From positions 1 through 64,000 of the forward strand of contig JAEPQH010000009.1 in assembly GCA_017640605.1 (NCBI GenBank): 64,000 nucleotides of DNA, in the 5' to 3' direction. This DNA is from Balneolaceae bacterium (lineage in GTDB: Bacteria; Bacteroidota; Rhodothermia; Balneolales; Balneolaceae). Positions 10,189 to 18,243 of the stretch are shown piece by piece. The stretch's first letter is position 1. Every line of letters begins with the position of its first letter. Both the position numbers and the translations under genes were made by a program. The notes below the pieces were generated by a model. That model did no database searches. It saw only the letters and a program-made list of their open reading frames with translations, and was not told the DNA's origin.

Positions 10189-10743
10189 TTAATCGTCGAG
10201 CACGTAGATTTGCGCCAAATTTCGACCTTCCTGTGCGTAATCTAGTCCATAACCTAGAACAAACTTATTTGGGATTTCAAAACCTACGTAATCAATTTGC
10301 ACTTCATGAACCGTAGCTTCTTTCTTATGTAACAGCGTTACAACCTTAACACTAGCAGGTTCATAGGATTTCATCCGCATGATCATATACTTCATCGAAA
10401 GACCGGTATCTACAATATCTTCCACTAAAATTACGTGGCGATCTTTAAGTTTTGCATCGATATGCTTGAGTTCCGTTACATTTCCTGACGAAACTTTTTC
10501 ATCTCCATAACTGGAAAGCTTCATAAAATCGACTTCACAAGGGATTGAAACGTTTCGCATCAAATCGGCAAGAAAAATGTACGAGCCATTTAAAATACCA
10601 ATGAAGATCGGGCGCTTATCTTCGTACTCTTTATCTAATTGTTCGCCCAACAGCGAGAGTCTTGCCTCAATTTGATCTTTGCTAATAAAGACCTTAAATA
10701 TTTCACCTCTACATTCTACCTGATCAGGTAAATACAAACTCAT
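10189..10743 (-). CDS. hpt: Hypoxanthine phosphoribosyltransferase
   Basis: The 184-residue protein salvages hypoxanthine (and usually guanine) to the nucleotide using PRPP. The PRPP-binding loop VILVEDIVDTGLS, the upstream FIGILNGSYIFLADL and the C-terminal FEIPNKFVLGYGLDY, which binds the purine, are all present. It is the last gene of the operon CBM48 protein-birA-tilS-hpt and begins 4 bp after the tilS stop. The tilS-hpt pairing is common in many bacteria. Confidence 0.95.
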   Translation of the reverse strand: MSLYLPDQVECRGEIFKVFISKDQIEARLSLLGEQLDKEYEDKRPIFIGILNGSYIFLADLMRNVSIPCEVDFMKLSSYGDEKVSSGNVTELKHIDAKLKDRHVILVEDIVDTGLSMKYMIMRMKSYEPASVKVVTLLHKKEATVHEVQIDYVGFEIPNKFVLGYGLDYAQEGRNLAQIYVLDD

Positions 10744-10747
10744 AATT

Positions 10748-12094
10748 CTATATTTTTTCGATACAAAGGTATCGCTTAGTTGACTCGGTTACTTTGCAAG
10801 ATTCGGCGATATTTCCGATCTGACCGTTCTTGGTTGGCTCCGGATATAAAATAGCACAAATAGTACCATCTGAATCACTTAATATCAAAGTTTCTTCCCG
10901 TTTTGCGCTATTGATTTTTCGATTTGTGACATGATCAGACACTTTTTGTGAACCTGACATCCCCAATGGATTAAAAACATCCCCATTTTCCCACTTTCTG
11001 AAACGAAGCGGCCACTTTAATGAAGCCTCATCAACAAACAATGTAGTGTGCGGTTCATCCGATATTTGGATCTTCCATTGTTCAACGATCGTTCCTTTTT
11101 CGGCCTCTTCTTTTTCTATGTTTTTCTCATTAAAAGGCTCCTCTTCTTCTGAATAATGCTTTTTCAGAATGATGGACTCCCGATCTTTGAACACAGTAAC
11201 TTGGTTATCAACCGCAACTTTTTTGCCCGTTGGTGCACTTAGTAACTCAATCAATTGTAAAGTTTGACCTTTCGATAGTTTGACTTCCGATCTTTCTTCG
11301 ATAAATCGTTTCAGTAATGCTCCTTGTAAACGTTCTGAGTGAGCGGAAATATCTCGCACCTGCAAACTATGAATTTCCTTATCAGCCGGCAGAAGTGCAT
11401 CTAATGATTCGCCGTAAACTAAGGCCATCTCCGAGATAGTAGATAAATTTCCTTTCCAGCCTTCCACAAAACGCTCAAAAATCGGAAATACATCATTTCG
11501 AATTGCATTTCTGGCGTAATTACTTGTTTCATTCGATGCATCTGTTCGATACGGGATGTGCTCTTTTTCGCAAAAATCAATAAGGTCTTGTTTGGGTATT
11601 TTTAAAAATGGACGCCAAATAGATCTTGAGTCATCCCATTCGTTCATTGCTGAGAGTTTATCCAAACCACTACCACGAAGTATTCTAAACAAAACCGTTT
11701 CGAGCTGGTCGTCTTGATGATGAGCAACAGCAATTGCATCGGCATTATATTCTTTCTTAAGATCCTCAAAGAACTCATAGCGTGTATCTCTTGCCCATTG
11801 TTGAAAATTCCTCCCTCCAGGTGCTTTTCCCGGTCGAATTGAACAACCTTCAAAACCCCACATGGCGCTTACTTGTTCTACTAACTCTTGATCGCCGTTA
11901 CTTTCCTCCCCACGTAATCCATAATTCACATGCACAACTAAACCATCAATGTTAAGTTTGTGCAAAGCATACAACAGCGCCATAGAATCAGCTCCTCCGC
12001 TCACTCCAATGATCAGAAAAGGCGAGGTTGAAAATGTCTGCTGTATATGTTTCTTAAGATTTGGAAGAATTGAGTCGGACTTTGACTTGCTCAT
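10748..12094 (-). CDS. tilS: tRNA(Ile)-lysidine synthetase
   Basis: TilS converts C34 of the tRNA-Ile with CAU anticodon to lysidine, so that it reads AUA. The PP-loop SGGADS is at residues 32-37, followed by AHHQDDQLETVLFRILRGSG, and the C-terminal part contains the LRFRKWENGDVFNPLGM substrate-binding domain. At 448 residues it is a full-length two-domain form. Its start overlaps the 3' end of birA by 41 bp and its stop is 4 bp before hpt, showing tight coupling. Confidence 0.93.
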   Translation of the reverse strand: MSKSKSDSILPNLKKHIQQTFSTSPFLIIGVSGGADSMALLYALHKLNIDGLVVHVNYGLRGEESNGDQELVEQVSAMWGFEGCSIRPGKAPGGRNFQQWARDTRYEFFEDLKKEYNADAIAVAHHQDDQLETVLFRILRGSGLDKLSAMNEWDDSRSIWRPFLKIPKQDLIDFCEKEHIPYRTDASNETSNYARNAIRNDVFPIFERFVEGWKGNLSTISEMALVYGESLDALLPADKEIHSLQVRDISAHSERLQGALLKRFIEERSEVKLSKGQTLQLIELLSAPTGKKVAVDNQVTVFKDRESIILKKHYSEEEEPFNEKNIEKEEAEKGTIVEQWKIQISDEPHTTLFVDEASLKWPLRFRKWENGDVFNPLGMSGSQKVSDHVTNRKINSAKREETLILSDSDGTICAILYPEPTKNGQIGNIAESCKVTESTKRYLCIEKI

Positions 12095-12848
12095 GCGAAA
12101 AAGTATTCACTTCAAGAGCTTTATTCAACACCACTAAATGGCCAAGCTCGTTTATACCCATAAATTTATATTCCGAATCGAGTAACTCATCATTTACTTC
12201 CAGTGTTACCCATTTGCCGTAACCTATCAGCTTTTTGTTGATGCGTTTTAACAAATCAATATCCTGTGTGTTCCATAAACGATACAAGTATTCAATCCGA
12301 GTAAGTAAACGGGCTAACACTTCCTCTCGTTGATGTTTCTTATCATCTAGAATAGCAAGTGATGTAGCTGTTTCATTGAGCTTTTCATCGAACTTTCTTT
12401 GATTGATGTTAAAACCAATTCCGATAACCAATCGGTCTAAAACATCTCCTCTGAATACCGTTTCCGTTAATAAACCGCTAATTTTTTTACCGTTAACAAG
12501 CACATCATTCGGCCACTTTAACTGTGTATCTTGCTTAAGGTGTTCTTCAATGTAATCACTTACTGCAAGTGCACAAGCTAACGTAAGTATGCTTAAACGA
12601 TCCCCTTTTTGCGGTTCAAAAATAATGGAAAAGGTCAGGTTTTGATGTGCTTCAATTTCCCAACTACGTTGATGTTGCCCTCTGCCTTCTGTTTGATTAT
12701 CTGCTAGTACAATTGCTCCGTGAAAACGCTCCGTTTTCACAATTTGCTTGGCATAGGTATTGGTAGATGGGAGTTTTTGAAAATAAAAAAGCTCTCTACC
12801 TAGCCAGGAAGTTGAGAGCTTTTTATAAAATAAGTGTTGGTCGAACAA
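12054..12848 (-). CDS. birA: Biotin-[acetyl-CoA-carboxylase] ligase
   Basis: The protein attaches biotin to carboxylase subunits. The 264 residues form only the catalytic and C-terminal domains, so there is no DNA-binding repressor domain. Key motifs are LPSTNTYAK, GRGQHQRSW (adenylate loop) and LKWPNDVLVNGKKISGLLTE. The likely start is TTG at 12848, six bases from the end of the CBM48 gene; no ATG occurs near the conserved N-terminus. A strong intrinsic-terminator hairpin lies inside codons 9-21, which makes read-through a possible control point. Confidence 0.92.
   Translation of the reverse strand: MFDQHLFYKKLSTSWLGRELFYFQKLPSTNTYAKQIVKTERFHGAIVLADNQTEGRGQHQRSWEIEAHQNLTFSIIFEPQKGDRLSILTLACALAVSDYIEEHLKQDTQLKWPNDVLVNGKKISGLLTETVFRGDVLDRLVIGIGFNINQRKFDEKLNETATSLAILDDKKHQREEVLARLLTRIEYLYRLWNTQDIDLLKRINKKLIGYGKWVTLEVNDELLDSEYKFMGINELGHLVVLNKALEVNTFSHEQVKVRLNSSKS
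12786..12824 (-). terminator. Intrinsic-terminator hairpin inside the birA reading frame
   Basis: A perfect 11-bp stem (AAAAAGCTCTC with GAGAGCTTTTT) and 17-nt loop is followed on the minus strand by TTTTTTATTTTC. It sits only 24 nt into birA and 30 nt downstream of the CBM48 stop codon. It is a convincing terminator in form, yet it is also coding sequence for residues conserved in short BirA proteins. Confidence 0.7.
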
Positions 12849-12853
12849 TAGAA

Positions 12854-13153
12854 TTATTTGCCTACTACAACAACCGAATCTTCGGTACCAAATTCGTTAG
12901 GCACGTAAGCATCGGCTTCGTAATCGTTTTCCCATACTTCGCCATCAATCAAGTATTTGAACTTGTATTCGTTTTCAGGCTTCAGTCGAACTTCAGTTTG
13001 GTAAACGCCGTTTTTCTTTTTCAGTTTTAGGGATTCGTAATCCCAATCGTTGAAGTCGCCTGCAAGTGCAACCTCTTTAGTTACGATTTCTGATGGTACA
13101 GAAAAAGTAACTTTACATACAGTTCTTTTTGGTGTGAATTTCTTTGTGAGCAT
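12854..13153 (-). CDS. Single-domain glycogen-binding (CBM48/isoamylase N-like) protein
   Basis: The 99-residue protein is essentially one beta-sandwich of the AMPK glycogen-binding type, with VALAGDFNDWDYES, GVYQTEVRLKPENEYKFKYLIDG and the following W-E-N-D. Such modules bind alpha-1,4-glucans, but here no catalytic domain or signal peptide is attached, so it may sense or tether glycogen in the cytoplasm. It is the first gene of an operon with birA, tilS and hpt. Two palindromes are found upstream (13305-13354). Confidence 0.8.
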   Translation of the reverse strand: MLTKKFTPKRTVCKVTFSVPSEIVTKEVALAGDFNDWDYESLKLKKKNGVYQTEVRLKPENEYKFKYLIDGEVWENDYEADAYVPNEFGTEDSVVVVGK

Positions 13154-13304
13154 CGGTATAAGGAGTTTTGTTAACTTTCGAACTATAATTATACCTATTT
13201 TATTTAGTATTCATCAAGGCGATGCCGTAAAGAAATTGTTAACTCAATAATAATGACTAATTTTATTAATTAATATTATCAATTAATCTAATATTATAAA
13301 TCTT

Positions 13305-13354
13305 GGAAACGTTTCCCGGTTTAATGGTGCTAACTTTAATCGCAAAGCGATTAA
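13305..13354. promoter_or_regulatory. Two inverted repeats between ptsI and the CBM48 gene
   Basis: GGAAACGTTTCC (13305-13316) is a perfect 12-bp palindrome with a central CpG, resembling LacI-family operators. TTAATCGC-AAA-GCGATTAA (13336-13354) is an 8-bp inverted repeat that could be an operator or a weak hairpin at the ptsI 3' end. Neither has a T-run, so neither is a clear terminator. Confidence 0.35.
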
Positions 13355-13370
13355 TTAAATAAGCGATAGG

Positions 13371-15086
13371 TTACTGTGAAAAAAGCGCTTTGAATTCAGC
13401 CTTAACTTGTTCAGCGCTCGAGCTATTTAACACTTTTTGTGCGAGCTGACGAAAAGATTCTTGCGAATTATTGCTCAAATGATGCTTTATTTTCGGAATT
13501 GAATGAGTAGCCATACTGAGCTCGCTCATCCCCATCCCAACTAATACAGAAGCACCAATAATATCTCCCGCGAGCTCTCCACAAACAGCAACCGGTATTT
13601 TATTGTTTCTAGCCGCATATACCGTTTGATGAATTAGCTGCCAAACAGCTGGATGTGTATGTTGATATAAAGAACATATTCGTGCATTACCGCGGTCTAC
13701 TGCCAACGTATATTGGGTTAAATCGTTTGTACCAATGCTAAAAAAATCGATCTCCTTCGCAAATTGTGAAGCCAACAACGCTACACTTGGCACCTCTACC
13801 ATAATCCCAAGTCGAATATGCTCATCAAACGCTATTTGTTGTACTTTTAAGTCATTTTTAACTGCATTAAGTACTTTTTTTACTTCTAAAATTTCTTGGA
13901 CATCGGTAATCATCGGCACCAGAATCAGCACTCTTCCTTTATATTTTCCCGATATTTTTAGAATTGAGCGTAGTTGAGTTTCTAGAATCTCCCGTTCATC
14001 GAGCAACATTCTGATGCCTCGCCATCCCAAAAATGGGTTGTCCTCATCCTGATTATGGATATTAAGCTTATCGCCACCAACATCGAATAAGCGAACAGTT
14101 ACCGGACCTTTAGTTTCTTTCAGAATTTTGCTGTAAAACTCAATTTGGGCTTCTTCTGCACGTTTTTCGAAACCACCATATAAAAGAGCTTCGGTTCGTA
14201 ACAGCCCCACTCCCTCAGCTTTATTCTTTTTTACCAGATCAAGTTCCTGGGTGAATTCTACATTCGCTCTTAAATGAAATACAAAGCCATCGGTAGTGAT
14301 AGACTCTTCATTTCCATGTAGAATTGCCTTTTTTTGTTTGGTTAATTCTCTGCTTCTTTTTTTAAACTGCTCCGATGTTTCCGTTTTTGGATTAACAATC
14401 ACACTACCGGTATTACCATCAACAATTACATGATTTCCTGTACTTGTGTGTTGCACAGCATTTTTGGCAGAAACCACGCAAGGTATATCTAAAGATTGTG
14501 CGATAATTGAAGCATGTGAAGTAATGCCACCTTTATCCATCACCAGCGCACTTATCCCCATTTCGTAAAAATTGACAAGATCAGTAGGACTAATATCTTT
14601 TACTACCAAGATGGATTTTTTGGGGATCTTTTTTTGCTTCCCGTTTTCGCATGACAAATCGATAAGACGATTTCTGAGATTTTCAAGATCGACAATACGT
14701 TGCTGAAAAATTTCTGAACCACTTTCTCTCAGACGCTCTATGAATTCCCCGAATGTCTCAAAAACTGCAAAATCTACGCTAAACCGCTCTTTTTCGATTA
14801 GCCGGATCACTTTATCATCAATCTCAACATCAGAAACAATATGCTTTTGTGCTTCAAAAATCTCTCGGGTAGCTTTATCCAGATTTTTTGATAGCTCTTC
14901 AATTTCTTCCAGAAAGAGCGCTTTTGCCTTTTGAAATCGTTTGATGTGAGAGCGAACTTGAAGGGCTTTTATTTTTTTTGGTGCAACCGATCTGTTTGAC
15001 TGATTCAACACATATGCCAATCCGATCGCAATTCCCTCACTGCCTGCTTGTCCCGAAATCCTAAATTCAGTGCCCCCTTGTTGCAT
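13371..15086 (-). CDS. ptsI: PTS enzyme I (phosphoenolpyruvate-protein phosphotransferase)
   Basis: Enzyme I takes phosphate from PEP and passes it to HPr. The 571 residues show the usual order: helical HPr-binding region, swivel domain with active-site His191 in GGITSHAS, and the PEP-binding TIM barrel with GVGLLRTE, GTNDLTQYTLAVDR and the cysteine-loop AVCGELAGD. It starts one base after the ptsH stop. No sugar-specific EII permease occurs in the window, so the role here may be regulatory; the EIIA-like domains at 30294 and 32531 are candidate partners. Confidence 0.93.
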   Translation of the reverse strand: MQQGGTEFRISGQAGSEGIAIGLAYVLNQSNRSVAPKKIKALQVRSHIKRFQKAKALFLEEIEELSKNLDKATREIFEAQKHIVSDVEIDDKVIRLIEKERFSVDFAVFETFGEFIERLRESGSEIFQQRIVDLENLRNRLIDLSCENGKQKKIPKKSILVVKDISPTDLVNFYEMGISALVMDKGGITSHASIIAQSLDIPCVVSAKNAVQHTSTGNHVIVDGNTGSVIVNPKTETSEQFKKRSRELTKQKKAILHGNEESITTDGFVFHLRANVEFTQELDLVKKNKAEGVGLLRTEALLYGGFEKRAEEAQIEFYSKILKETKGPVTVRLFDVGGDKLNIHNQDEDNPFLGWRGIRMLLDEREILETQLRSILKISGKYKGRVLILVPMITDVQEILEVKKVLNAVKNDLKVQQIAFDEHIRLGIMVEVPSVALLASQFAKEIDFFSIGTNDLTQYTLAVDRGNARICSLYQHTHPAVWQLIHQTVYAARNNKIPVAVCGELAGDIIGASVLVGMGMSELSMATHSIPKIKHHLSNNSQESFRQLAQKVLNSSSAEQVKAEFKALFSQ

Positions 15087-15087
15087 G

Positions 15088-15360
15088 CTATTCGTCGCTC
15101 ATGCCAAAATTATTATCAACTAAATCCACAATAGCTTCCATTGCTTCCTCTTCATCCGGGCCTGACACCTCGAACAACAACTCAGCTCCTTGTTCGGCGG
15201 CAAGTGTCATTACACCCAGTATACTTTTCCCATTTACTCTGTATCCGTACATGTGGATATAGAAATCAGATTTAAACGACCCGGCAAGCTTTACCAGAGC
15301 GGCAGAAGGTCTGGCATGCAAACCTGTACTGTTCTTAATAGTTACTGTTTTTTTAATCAT
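15088..15360 (-). CDS. ptsH: HPr phosphocarrier protein
   Basis: The 90-residue protein has the active-site His15 in STGLHARPSA and Ser46 in NGKSILGV, the site used by HPr kinase/phosphorylase in other bacteria. It relays phosphate from enzyme I. It is the first gene of the ptsH-ptsI pair and ends one base before ptsI. Keeping both phosphorylation sites argues for a functional, regulated HPr. HPr kinase is not in the window. Confidence 0.95.
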   Translation of the reverse strand: MIKKTVTIKNSTGLHARPSAALVKLAGSFKSDFYIHMYGYRVNGKSILGVMTLAAEQGAELLFEVSGPDEEEAMEAIVDLVDNNFGMSDE

Positions 15361-15440
15361 ACACCATATTATTTAGTGCAATTGAATATTACAAGGCTTA
15401 GACAAAATTGAACTGTAAACCTACAACTTATTTTAACCGA

Positions 15441-15469
15441 TTTGCAGTAAACCTTTCGATCTATCTTTC
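15441..15469 (+). promoter_or_regulatory. Promoter of gatC and the plus-strand glycan operon
   Basis: TTTG (15441-15444), a 17-nt spacer and TATCTTTC (15462-15469) fit the Bacteroidetes promoter. The -7 element lies 31 bp upstream of the gatC start. It is the only promoter I can see upstream of the run of coupled genes up to 22647. Confidence 0.55.
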
Positions 15470-15500
15470 TTACCTTTCCCGAAAATAAATTTAAGATTTT

Positions 15501-15788
15501 ATGTCTGTTTCAGAAAAAGAAGCCCGCTACGTTGCTGATCTTGCAAGGCTACAGTTAACCGAACAAGAAGTAAGTTCACTTGCCAAAGATATGAACAATA
15601 TACTTGGTTATATGGATCTTTTAAACGAATTGGATACCACTAATGTGGAACCTTTGGAGCATGTAATTGAATTAACATCTCGTTTTCGTCCCGACAAAGC
15701 AGAATCGCCACTTTCGCATGATGATGCTCTGAAAAACGCACCGGATGCCGATACCGACTATTTCCGAGTTCCAAAAGTAATCGAATAA
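15501..15788 (+). CDS. gatC: Asp-tRNA(Asn)/Glu-tRNA(Gln) amidotransferase subunit C
   Basis: GatC stabilises the GatAB transamidase that makes Gln-tRNA or Asn-tRNA. The 95-residue length and motifs RYVADLARLQLTEQE, MNNILGYMDLLNELDT and the C-terminal FRVPKVIE are typical. gatA and gatB are not next to it. The following YfhO gene starts 10 bp later, so gatC heads the transcription unit that runs into glycan genes, an arrangement that links a housekeeping promoter to an accessory locus. Confidence 0.93.
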   Translation: MSVSEKEARYVADLARLQLTEQEVSSLAKDMNNILGYMDLLNELDTTNVEPLEHVIELTSRFRPDKAESPLSHDDALKNAPDADTDYFRVPKVIE

Positions 15789-15798
15789 CTCCACCTCC

Positions 15799-18243
15799 AT
15801 GTCCGATTTTTTCTATCGTCTTCCCCAAAAATGGCAACATATTGTTTCCGTTGCTATTCTATTCATCATACCACTTGTGCTTTTTTTCCAAACAACATTG
15901 GGTGGCAAAGAAATTCAACGCCACGACATCACCCAATGGCGAGCGGGAGCTGAAACAGTTATAGAATATCGAGAGCAGTTTGGTGAAGAGCCATTATGGG
16001 TAAACAACATGTTTGGCGGCATGCCTGCAGTTGTGGTATCCGTTAAAAAACAGGTTCCGCATCTCGATAGCCTAACCCAGGCGTTTCAAAACATTTATCC
16101 TGCTCTTCAATATTGGGTTTTGCTTACCGGCATGTATGTACTCTTAATTTTGATAGGATTTAGGCCTCTCAGCGCCGTTTTTGGAAGTTTATTATACGGG
16201 CTCACAACTTATTTCCCCGTAATTATAATGGCAGGACATACCTCAAAATTTTTCACACTAGCTTTTGTCCCTTGGACATTTGCAGGTTATTGGCTGATTA
16301 CTCGATCTCCAAAAAAAATTGCCGGACTTCTTCTATTTACTGCTGCATTTGCACTAGAAGTTAGAGCGGGACATCCCCAGATCACCTATTATTTCATGTT
16401 TTTGATGGGAGCATTGTGGATATATGATAGTTTCAACTGGCTCAAAAAATCAGACTTCAAAAAATGGGGTATAATCACCGCAATGTTAATGATTGGTGGT
16501 GTGATGGGGATACTAAATAATGCTGAAATCACACTTTTCCAACAAAGCTATGCTCCACATAGTATCCGCGGCGGGTCCGATCTGTCTGGTACAACAGGAT
16601 TAGATACAAATTATGCATTTGCATGGAGCCAAGGGAAAGCGGAAACACTTACACTTGCTGTACCAAATTTATTCGGAGGGGCTTCACCTGATTATTGGGG
16701 ACCCAAGTCTTTCACTTCTGGCCCACACTATTTAGGAGCTTTAGCTGTATTTTTTGCTCTAATAGCACTGCTTCGAGTACGTCAAAAAGTGATGTATATA
16801 TTCCTAGGAGTCGGACTCTTAGCCATTTTGTTTTCTTGGGGTGGCAATTTTGCACTTTTCAATAAACTGGCGTTCGATTACATCCCTTTCTTCGACAAAT
16901 TTCGAGCACCTGAAACATGGTTGGTAGTTACTTCATTCTGTTTTTCCATTATTGCCGTTTTTGGGTTGGATTCTTTGATTGATTGGGTAGGCGAGAAAAA
17001 ACTCACAATAAATAAACTCTATCCTGTTATTGGTGTAACATTAGGAGTTTTTGTGCTCCTATTTGTAACTGTAAAGAGTTTCGAATACATCCGCTTAGGT
17101 GAAGTCGAAAACATTGCTGCCCAAATTGCTCAACAAAACCAACTACCTGCTAACAACCCTCAGGTTATTGAACGAGCACGTAGTATAGTTCAAAATCAAT
17201 TTGTACCTACCAGAATTGAGAAAGCGAATGCGGATTTATTTCGACTAGGACTATTTCTGATAGCTGGATTAGCTCTAACCTATGCTTATGTCACCAAGAG
17301 AATTTCTGCTTCTGTTCTTACGATGGGCGTAATATTATTTACAGCCATCGATATGATTTCGGTTGGTCAGCGCTATATGGACGAAACTAAATTTGTGGCA
17401 AACAATGCGAATGCCAAACGATTAATTGAAAGTCAACGTCGTCCACTTGATACTTTTATTCAAGAGAACATTTCTGATAATGGTGTATACCCATACCGAG
17501 TGTTTCCACTGCTTGACAACCCTTATTCCAATGCCATACCATCCTATTTTTATCCATCCTTAGGAGGCTATTCTGGAGCAAAACTTGCGCTGGCTCAAGA
17601 TGTTATTATGAAATCCGGTGAGCCAATGTTTGGTGGTCAATTTGGTATTAATCTTGATTTGCTTGCAGTATTGAATACAAAATACATTACCTACAATCCA
17701 GGACTTCAGATACCAGGGGTTACACCTGTTTATTCCGGAAATGATGGAGTTGTATATGAAATCGAAAATGTACTTCCAAAAGCATTTTTTGTTGAGCAGG
17801 CAATTACCGTAAATGACCCGAGTGAAGCCTATGAATATTTATTCCCGGGAAGATTGGATTTTGCTCGCTCAGCAGTGGTTGAAAATTATACACCCGAAAT
17901 AATTCCGGATTCTACTGCCAGTGTTGAATTCACTTCTTACACAGGCGCAGAAATGACTTTACAAATCTCGAGAGAAACTCCCGGGTTTCTAGTTATCAGT
18001 GAGATTTATTATCCGGATGGTTGGATAGCCACACTTAATGGTGAAGAAGTTCCTATTTATAAGACCAACTACCTGTTGAGAGGTCTTCAGATTCCAGCCG
18101 GTGAGCATATACTAGAACTAGATTTTCGACCGTCAGCATTTTATACCGGTGTAAAACTTTCGTGGATGTCTTTGGTTTTTCAACTTTCGCTTGGGATATT
18201 TTTGGTAGTCAAAAGATTTACCAACACCAACGATAGTGAGTAA
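15799..18243 (+). CDS. YfhO-family polytopic membrane protein
   Basis: This 814-residue protein has about 12 transmembrane helices and a large C-terminal extracytoplasmic domain. It resembles YfhO/GT-C fold proteins, which in Bacillus modify lipoteichoic acid with sugars, so a lipid-linked sugar transfer role is likely. An early LGGKEIQRHDITQW loop and the segment RAGHPQITYYF with acidic and basic loop residues are typical. The last 8 bp overlap the next gene's GTG start, so it is translationally coupled to the glycosyltransferase. Confidence 0.75.
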   Translation: MSDFFYRLPQKWQHIVSVAILFIIPLVLFFQTTLGGKEIQRHDITQWRAGAETVIEYREQFGEEPLWVNNMFGGMPAVVVSVKKQVPHLDSLTQAFQNIYPALQYWVLLTGMYVLLILIGFRPLSAVFGSLLYGLTTYFPVIIMAGHTSKFFTLAFVPWTFAGYWLITRSPKKIAGLLLFTAAFALEVRAGHPQITYYFMFLMGALWIYDSFNWLKKSDFKKWGIITAMLMIGGVMGILNNAEITLFQQSYAPHSIRGGSDLSGTTGLDTNYAFAWSQGKAETLTLAVPNLFGGASPDYWGPKSFTSGPHYLGALAVFFALIALLRVRQKVMYIFLGVGLLAILFSWGGNFALFNKLAFDYIPFFDKFRAPETWLVVTSFCFSIIAVFGLDSLIDWVGEKKLTINKLYPVIGVTLGVFVLLFVTVKSFEYIRLGEVENIAAQIAQQNQLPANNPQVIERARSIVQNQFVPTRIEKANADLFRLGLFLIAGLALTYAYVTKRISASVLTMGVILFTAIDMISVGQRYMDETKFVANNANAKRLIESQRRPLDTFIQENISDNGVYPYRVFPLLDNPYSNAIPSYFYPSLGGYSGAKLALAQDVIMKSGEPMFGGQFGINLDLLAVLNTKYITYNPGLQIPGVTPVYSGNDGVVYEIENVLPKAFFVEQAITVNDPSEAYEYLFPGRLDFARSAVVENYTPEIIPDSTASVEFTSYTGAEMTLQISRETPGFLVISEIYYPDGWIATLNGEEVPIYKTNYLLRGLQIPAGEHILELDFRPSAFYTGVKLSWMSLVFQLSLGIFLVVKRFTNTNDSE

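Noticed and set aside
13305-13316. GGAAACGTTTCC as terminator of ptsI
   Set aside because: A 12-bp palindrome with no loop and no T-run cannot act as an intrinsic terminator; kept only as a possible operator.
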